From CAYLJO01 sp964383905 (GTDB lineage Bacteria; Acidobacteriota; Blastocatellia; Pyrinomonadales; Pyrinomonadaceae): a stretch of 37,692 nucleotides of DNA. The position numbers and the translations under genes were made by a program. The notes beneath the pieces are model-generated. The model searched no databases. It saw only the letters and a program-made list of their open reading frames with translations, and was not told the DNA's origin. Positions 34,336 through 37,692 of the stretch are shown piece by piece (position 1 is the stretch's first letter; each line of letters begins with the position of its first letter). Where the stretch lies: positions 1 through 37,692 of the forward strand of contig CAYLJO010000038.1 of assembly GCA_964383905.1 (NCBI GenBank), given 5' to 3'.

Positions 34336-35658
34336 ATGAGAACACGTATGACAAGCCGACAAGTCTCAGCCTCTGTGGCAGAGCGCGCCCGGCGCCGCAT
34401 CATGGGCCGTATCCTCCCGTACGTGTTCCTCCTCTTTATCATCGCCTTCCTCGACCGGGTCAATGTTAGCTATGCCGTATTGGAGATGACCAAGGATCTC
34501 GGTTTCACACCCAAGGTCCTGGGGTTCGGAGCGGGCGTCTTTTTCATCGGTTATTTTCTGCTCGAGATTCCGGGAAGTCTGTTGGTCGAGAACTGGAGCG
34601 CTCGCGGCTGGATCGCCCGCATTATGATCTCCTGGGGCGTGCTCGCGGTGCTCATGGGCTTCATTAACACGGCGACGCAGTTCTACCTGGTGCGGTTCCT
34701 GCTCGGTGCGGCGGAAGCGGGATTCTTTCCCGGAATAATTGTCTATCTCAGCCACTGGTTCCGCTACGATGACCGTGCCAAGGCAGTCGCCCTGTTTATG
34801 ACCGCCATACCGATCTCTAATATTGTCGGTTCGCCACTTTCAGGTCTCATCCTCGGCATCAACTGGCTCGGGATAGCCGGCTGGCGCTGGATCTTTATCC
34901 TGGAAGGCGTACCGGCCATCATCTTTGGCGTTGTCACAATCTTCTATCTGACAGACTGGCCGCACCAGGCCAGTTGGCTGCCCGCCGGGGAACGTGAATG
35001 GATCACAGCGGAACTGGAGCGGGAGAAACAGGCCAAGCAGGCGGCACGCTCCTACCGCGTCCGGGAGGTATTGAGGCAACGTGAGGTCATACTGCTGGTG
35101 CTGGCTTACTTTTTTGCCGTCACCAGCGGGTACGGTTTTATCTTCTGGCTGCCCACCATTGTGAAGAAAGTATCGGGGCTGTCCAATCTGGTAGTAACCC
35201 TGATCTCTGCCCTCCCTTATTGCATAGCCCTGATGACAATGTTGCTCGCGGGCTGGTCTTCCGATCGAACCGGCGAGCGCCGCTGGCACACGGCAGGGCT
35301 GATGATGATTGCCAGCGCCGGCCTTCTGTTAAGCTCCGTGACGCAATCGAGCGCCCCCTTGAGTATCGCGATGCTGTGCCTGGCGGGAGCCGGTTTATAC
35401 AGCTACGTCCCGGTTTTTTGGACCATCCCAACGAACTTTCTCGCCGGGTCTGCCGCCGCCGCGGCCATCGGCTTGATCAACTCGGTGGGCAATCTCGGGG
35501 GCTTTGTCGGGCCGTACGTGGTGGGCTACATCAACACGGCCACCAACTCTTTCTTCGGGGGCGTGCTTTACCTGTCCGCGTCGGCGCTGGTTGCCGCCAG
35601 CTTTATTCTTGCGCTTCGGCCGACCAGACAAAAGGTCAAAGCCGTAGCAGGGGCATAG
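34336..35658 (+). CDS. MFS transporter, anion:cation symporter (ACS) family
   Basis: The 440-aa protein has about 12 hydrophobic segments and the ACS-family pattern: ILPYVFLLFIIAFLDRVNVS, then GFGAGVFFIGYFLLEIPGSL, RFLLGAAEAGFFPGIIVYLS and WRWIFILEGVPAIIFGVVTI. Relatives take up organic anions such as tartrate, galactonate, glucarate or phthalate by proton symport. The substrate cannot be told. The preceding dehydrogenase remnant suggests a lost catabolic operon. ATG 34336 is preferred; GTG 34327 and ATG 34348 are possible and the ribosome-binding site is weak. It converges with the subtilase gene 40 bp downstream. Confidence 0.9.
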   Translation: MRTRMTSRQVSASVAERARRRIMGRILPYVFLLFIIAFLDRVNVSYAVLEMTKDLGFTPKVLGFGAGVFFIGYFLLEIPGSLLVENWSARGWIARIMISWGVLAVLMGFINTATQFYLVRFLLGAAEAGFFPGIIVYLSHWFRYDDRAKAVALFMTAIPISNIVGSPLSGLILGINWLGIAGWRWIFILEGVPAIIFGVVTIFYLTDWPHQASWLPAGEREWITAELEREKQAKQAARSYRVREVLRQREVILLVLAYFFAVTSGYGFIFWLPTIVKKVSGLSNLVVTLISALPYCIALMTMLLAGWSSDRTGERRWHTAGLMMIASAGLLLSSVTQSSAPLSIAMLCLAGAGLYSYVPVFWTIPTNFLAGSAAAAAIGLINSVGNLGGFVGPYVVGYINTATNSFFGGVLYLSASALVAASFILALRPTRQKVKAVAGA

Positions 35659-35665
35659 TGTTGAG

Positions 35666-35680
35666 GCGCCGCAACGGCGC
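35666..35680. terminator. Short GC hairpin between convergent genes
   Basis: GCGCCG (35666-35671) pairs with CGGCGC (35675-35680) over a CAA loop, in the 40-bp gap between the MFS and subtilase stops. There is no T-run on either side, so the terminator role is weakly supported. Confidence 0.3.
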
Positions 35681-35698
35681 GCGCCGGCGGCGACAGAT

Positions 35699-36535
35699 TC
35701 AACCCTGCCCCGGACTGCGGCCGCCTTTCGTTGTGCCGCCGGTCTGTTGGTTGCGCCGCGCGATTGTATAAAGAATCGTCTTGACCTGAAACGGCGTCAG
35801 TCCCGGATATGCTTCGAGGATCAGGGCAATGACGCCGACAATGTGCGGGCAGGCGAAGCTGTTGCCCGTCAACTGGCGGTAGCCGCCGCCCGGCCATGTC
35901 GTGCGTACCTGCACGCCGGGCGCAGCTATCTCGATGACTTCACCGTAGCGGTAGCCGAAATTAAAGGGGTCAGTATTATCGCTCTTGATTACTGAAACGA
36001 GCGACGAAGAGAAGATCGAAGGGTAGCTCGGCTGCGGCAAATTGTTGGCGGCGGCGACGACGACCGACCCGGCGTGATAGGCGCGGTCGAGCAGATCATG
36101 CAGCGGCCCGAAGTACTGCGCTTTGGTGGTGCCGAGCGAGAGATTGATAATGTGCATCCTCTGCTTAATCGCGTAATCGAGTCCGGCGAGAAACATTTCG
36201 CCGGAGCCTGAAGCGTTAGGGCCGAGGACTTTAACGCTATGAAGCTCGGCGTCGGGCGCAATCGAGGAGATGATGCCCGCGCAAGCGGTGCCGTGGCCCG
36301 CCGCGTCGCCGGCCGTCGACGGGATGAAACTGATGCGCCCGCCATCCATATGGGCTTCGACCAGGCTCTTGATTTTACCGCGCAGCGCCGGGTGGCCGGC
36401 GTCCACCCCGCTGTCAACGATGGCGACACGCACGCCACGCCCGGTGCGTCCCTTCCACGTCGAGTCGGGCGTAATTGGCGACCATAAATCTGCGGGTATG
36501 GCTGTCGCCTTAGTTACATCATCAGGCTGCGCCAT
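35699..36535 (-). CDS. S8 family subtilisin-like serine peptidase, no signal peptide
   Basis: The 278-aa protein has the subtilase triad in order: D41 (VAIVDSGVDAGHP), H81 (GHGTACAGI), oxyanion N164 (AAANN) and S226 (GNSFACPH, in place of the more usual GTSMA). It lacks both a signal peptide and a long pro-domain, so it may act in the cytoplasm or be a maturation or self-processing type. The last 20 residues are Gly/Gln-rich (NQQTGGTTKGGRSPGQG). AAGGAG 8 nt before the ATG supports the start. The gene lies 35 nt after the GAF protein gene on the same strand, so they are probably co-transcribed. Confidence 0.92.
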   Translation of the reverse strand: MAQPDDVTKATAIPADLWSPITPDSTWKGRTGRGVRVAIVDSGVDAGHPALRGKIKSLVEAHMDGGRISFIPSTAGDAAGHGTACAGIISSIAPDAELHSVKVLGPNASGSGEMFLAGLDYAIKQRMHIINLSLGTTKAQYFGPLHDLLDRAYHAGSVVVAAANNLPQPSYPSIFSSSLVSVIKSDNTDPFNFGYRYGEVIEIAAPGVQVRTTWPGGGYRQLTGNSFACPHIVGVIALILEAYPGLTPFQVKTILYTIARRNQQTGGTTKGGRSPGQG

Positions 36536-36570
36536 TTGTGAATCTCCTTAAAATCACACAGTTCTGATGA

Positions 36571-37446
36571 TTAAAAGCCGAAATAGCTGGAGCTTGAAGC
36601 ACCGCGCTTTTCCGCCCAGCGCACAAGCGCGTTCAGAATATCCCGGCACAGCTCGCGCTCGGCGTCACCGCGGCCGGCGATCTCACGTAAAGAGATGGCG
36701 AGAGACAACAAATCGCGGTGTTCCGGGGCAGAGCGGACGTGCCGCAGCCACTGTCGCAAATCGCCGCCCTTCCCGGCGCGGCCCTTCGCCGAAGCTGGTT
36801 TGCCGTACGTGATCGAACGCTCAAAGAGGGTTTCGATGAGATCGGCTGTTTCGTGCGCGTTAACAAGTGTGGCGATGGCGTCAGCGAAGTGCGCAGCCTG
36901 GTCCATCTCGTCGGGCGAAAAAGGCTGGTAAGGAGGGTTACCCAGGCGGTTGACGAATTCCAGCACCCCGACAGTTTCGCCGCCCGCGCGCAGCGGGGTC
37001 GCCAGAATAGTCTGCGTCGAATAACCCGTCGCGCGGTCCACTTCGGCATAGAAAATCTCTTCTTGTGAGACATTCGCCACTGCCATCGGCTGGCCGGAGG
37101 AGAAGACAAAACCGGCGATGCCTTTACCGGGCGGGATCCGCACGCGCATCAATTTGTCGGCGACCTCGCCGATGGCGACAAGGAATCTCAACCCACCACG
37201 ATTACCATCACGCACCAGCACGCTCGCCTCATCAGAGCTGACGGACTGTGCGGCCAGGCGCAGCAGGTTCTCGATCGAGCGGGTGAGCGGCGCCGTCAGC
37301 GCGTTCGCCACATCAACCGCGCTGATCGCCTCGCGCAATTGCGCTTCGAAGGAGCTACTGCCGCCACCAGCGCTGTATGCCACTCTTTTCTGTCGTTTCT
37401 TCTTTGATCGGTTAAGAGATGGCTTCGAACCGTTTTTCTTTACCAT
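36571..37446 (-). CDS. GAF domain protein with conserved C-terminal helical region
   Basis: The 291-aa protein starts with a very basic stretch (MVKKNGSKPSLNRSKKKRQK). A helix (about 33-65) is followed by a GAF domain (about 65-215): SSDEASVLVRDGNRGGLRFL, IPPGKGIAGFVFSSGQPMAV, ILATPLRAGGETVGVLEFVN and FSPDEMDQAAHFADAIATLV. No kinase, cyclase or HTH output is seen. The C-terminal 70 residues are helical and end in SSYFGF. CCGGAG about 5 nt before the ATG supports the start. It is the first gene of a pair with the subtilase and may sense a small ligand or redox state, but this is inferred. The 246 bp upstream, to the window end, hold no supported feature. Confidence 0.88.
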   Translation of the reverse strand: MVKKNGSKPSLNRSKKKRQKRVAYSAGGGSSSFEAQLREAISAVDVANALTAPLTRSIENLLRLAAQSVSSDEASVLVRDGNRGGLRFLVAIGEVADKLMRVRIPPGKGIAGFVFSSGQPMAVANVSQEEIFYAEVDRATGYSTQTILATPLRAGGETVGVLEFVNRLGNPPYQPFSPDEMDQAAHFADAIATLVNAHETADLIETLFERSITYGKPASAKGRAGKGGDLRQWLRHVRSAPEHRDLLSLAISLREIAGRGDAERELCRDILNALVRWAEKRGASSSSYFGF

Positions 37447-37692
37447 AGGGACTCCGGCTTGCCTCGCATGTGAGAAGTGTGTTCGTTATACGCGCACGCT
37501 GAGGAACTCTTCGCGCCTCACGCTAACGCACGATCCTCCCCCGAGTTCGCGCTGTTTGTCACAATGAACCCCCTTAACGGCGGGTGAACGCGCCATTGTA
37601 CAGGAGGACGAGCGGCCCCGGCGCGGGTAAAATCATATTGGCTCATGTTTCCTTTGACTGCGGGTCAGCGATAGACTCGCAGCATGATTGAC

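Noticed and set aside
37684..37692. ATG at the window end as the start of a new plus-strand gene
   Set aside because: Only three codons are visible, without a clear ribosome-binding site.

Overview
The window is a 37.7 kb piece of a GC-rich bacterial chromosome. It is probably from Acidobacteriota, perhaps Blastocatellia. This is an inference from gene style: an Oar-like TonB-dependent receptor with an N-terminal carboxypeptidase-regulatory-like domain, a membrane Ser/Thr kinase, paired M16B peptidases, many secreted proteins of unknown role, and loosely packed genes with long spacers. There is no rRNA, canonical tRNA, CRISPR array, phage module or intact insertion sequence. One 100-N scaffold gap lies at 1775-1874. 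It is flanked by the same 55 bp on both sides, so it is almost certainly a false gap inside one response-regulator gene.

Layout. 1-0.9 kb (minus): a NUDIX/winged-helix regulator of the NrtR type followed by the start of kptA (RNA 2'-phosphotransferase), behind two overlapping palindromes. 1.4-6.7 kb (plus): a response regulator with a long acidic tail and a strong terminator, then valS and nadC joined by an ATGA overlap. 6.8-9.4 kb (plus): a secreted coiled-coil protein, then an XdhC-type molybdoenzyme maturation factor that appears split in two around a Mpo1/DUF962 gene. 9.5-11.3 kb (minus): a transmembrane Ser/Thr kinase with extracytoplasmic ankyrin repeats. 11.7-15.4 kb: a small secreted protein cut off by an IS5-family remnant, and a TonB-dependent receptor. 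16-19.8 kb (plus): a zinc-metalloprotease/TPR gene broken by an in-frame TAG and a late frameshift, and a class C beta-lactamase-family serine hydrolase.

19.9-22.1 kb looks like a small acquired island. It has a truncated outer-membrane protein gene, a frameshifted DUF262-HNH (GmrSD/SspE-like) defence gene and an AT-rich partner ORF of unknown function. 22.1-27.9 kb: a SnoaL-like secreted protein, an MFS_3 exporter, a VIT-VWA secreted protein and a YCF48-type propeller. 28-32.1 kb (minus): a probable operon of a ribbon-helix-helix-like protein, a catalytic M16B peptidase and a non-catalytic M16B partner with an extra C-terminal beta-rich domain. 32.8-34 kb (plus): zapA, a candidate 6S RNA and a single-domain response regulator. 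34.1-37.4 kb: an alcohol-dehydrogenase remnant, an ACS-family MFS transporter, and an intracellular-type subtilase next to a GAF protein.

The most interesting points are the DUF262-HNH module with its unknown partner, the XdhC gene apparently split by a lipid-enzyme gene, the KptA/NrtR pairing, the candidate 6S RNA after zapA, and several freshly broken genes. The broken genes could be real decay or base errors in a draft assembly. All family calls come from reading motifs by eye; no database search was run.
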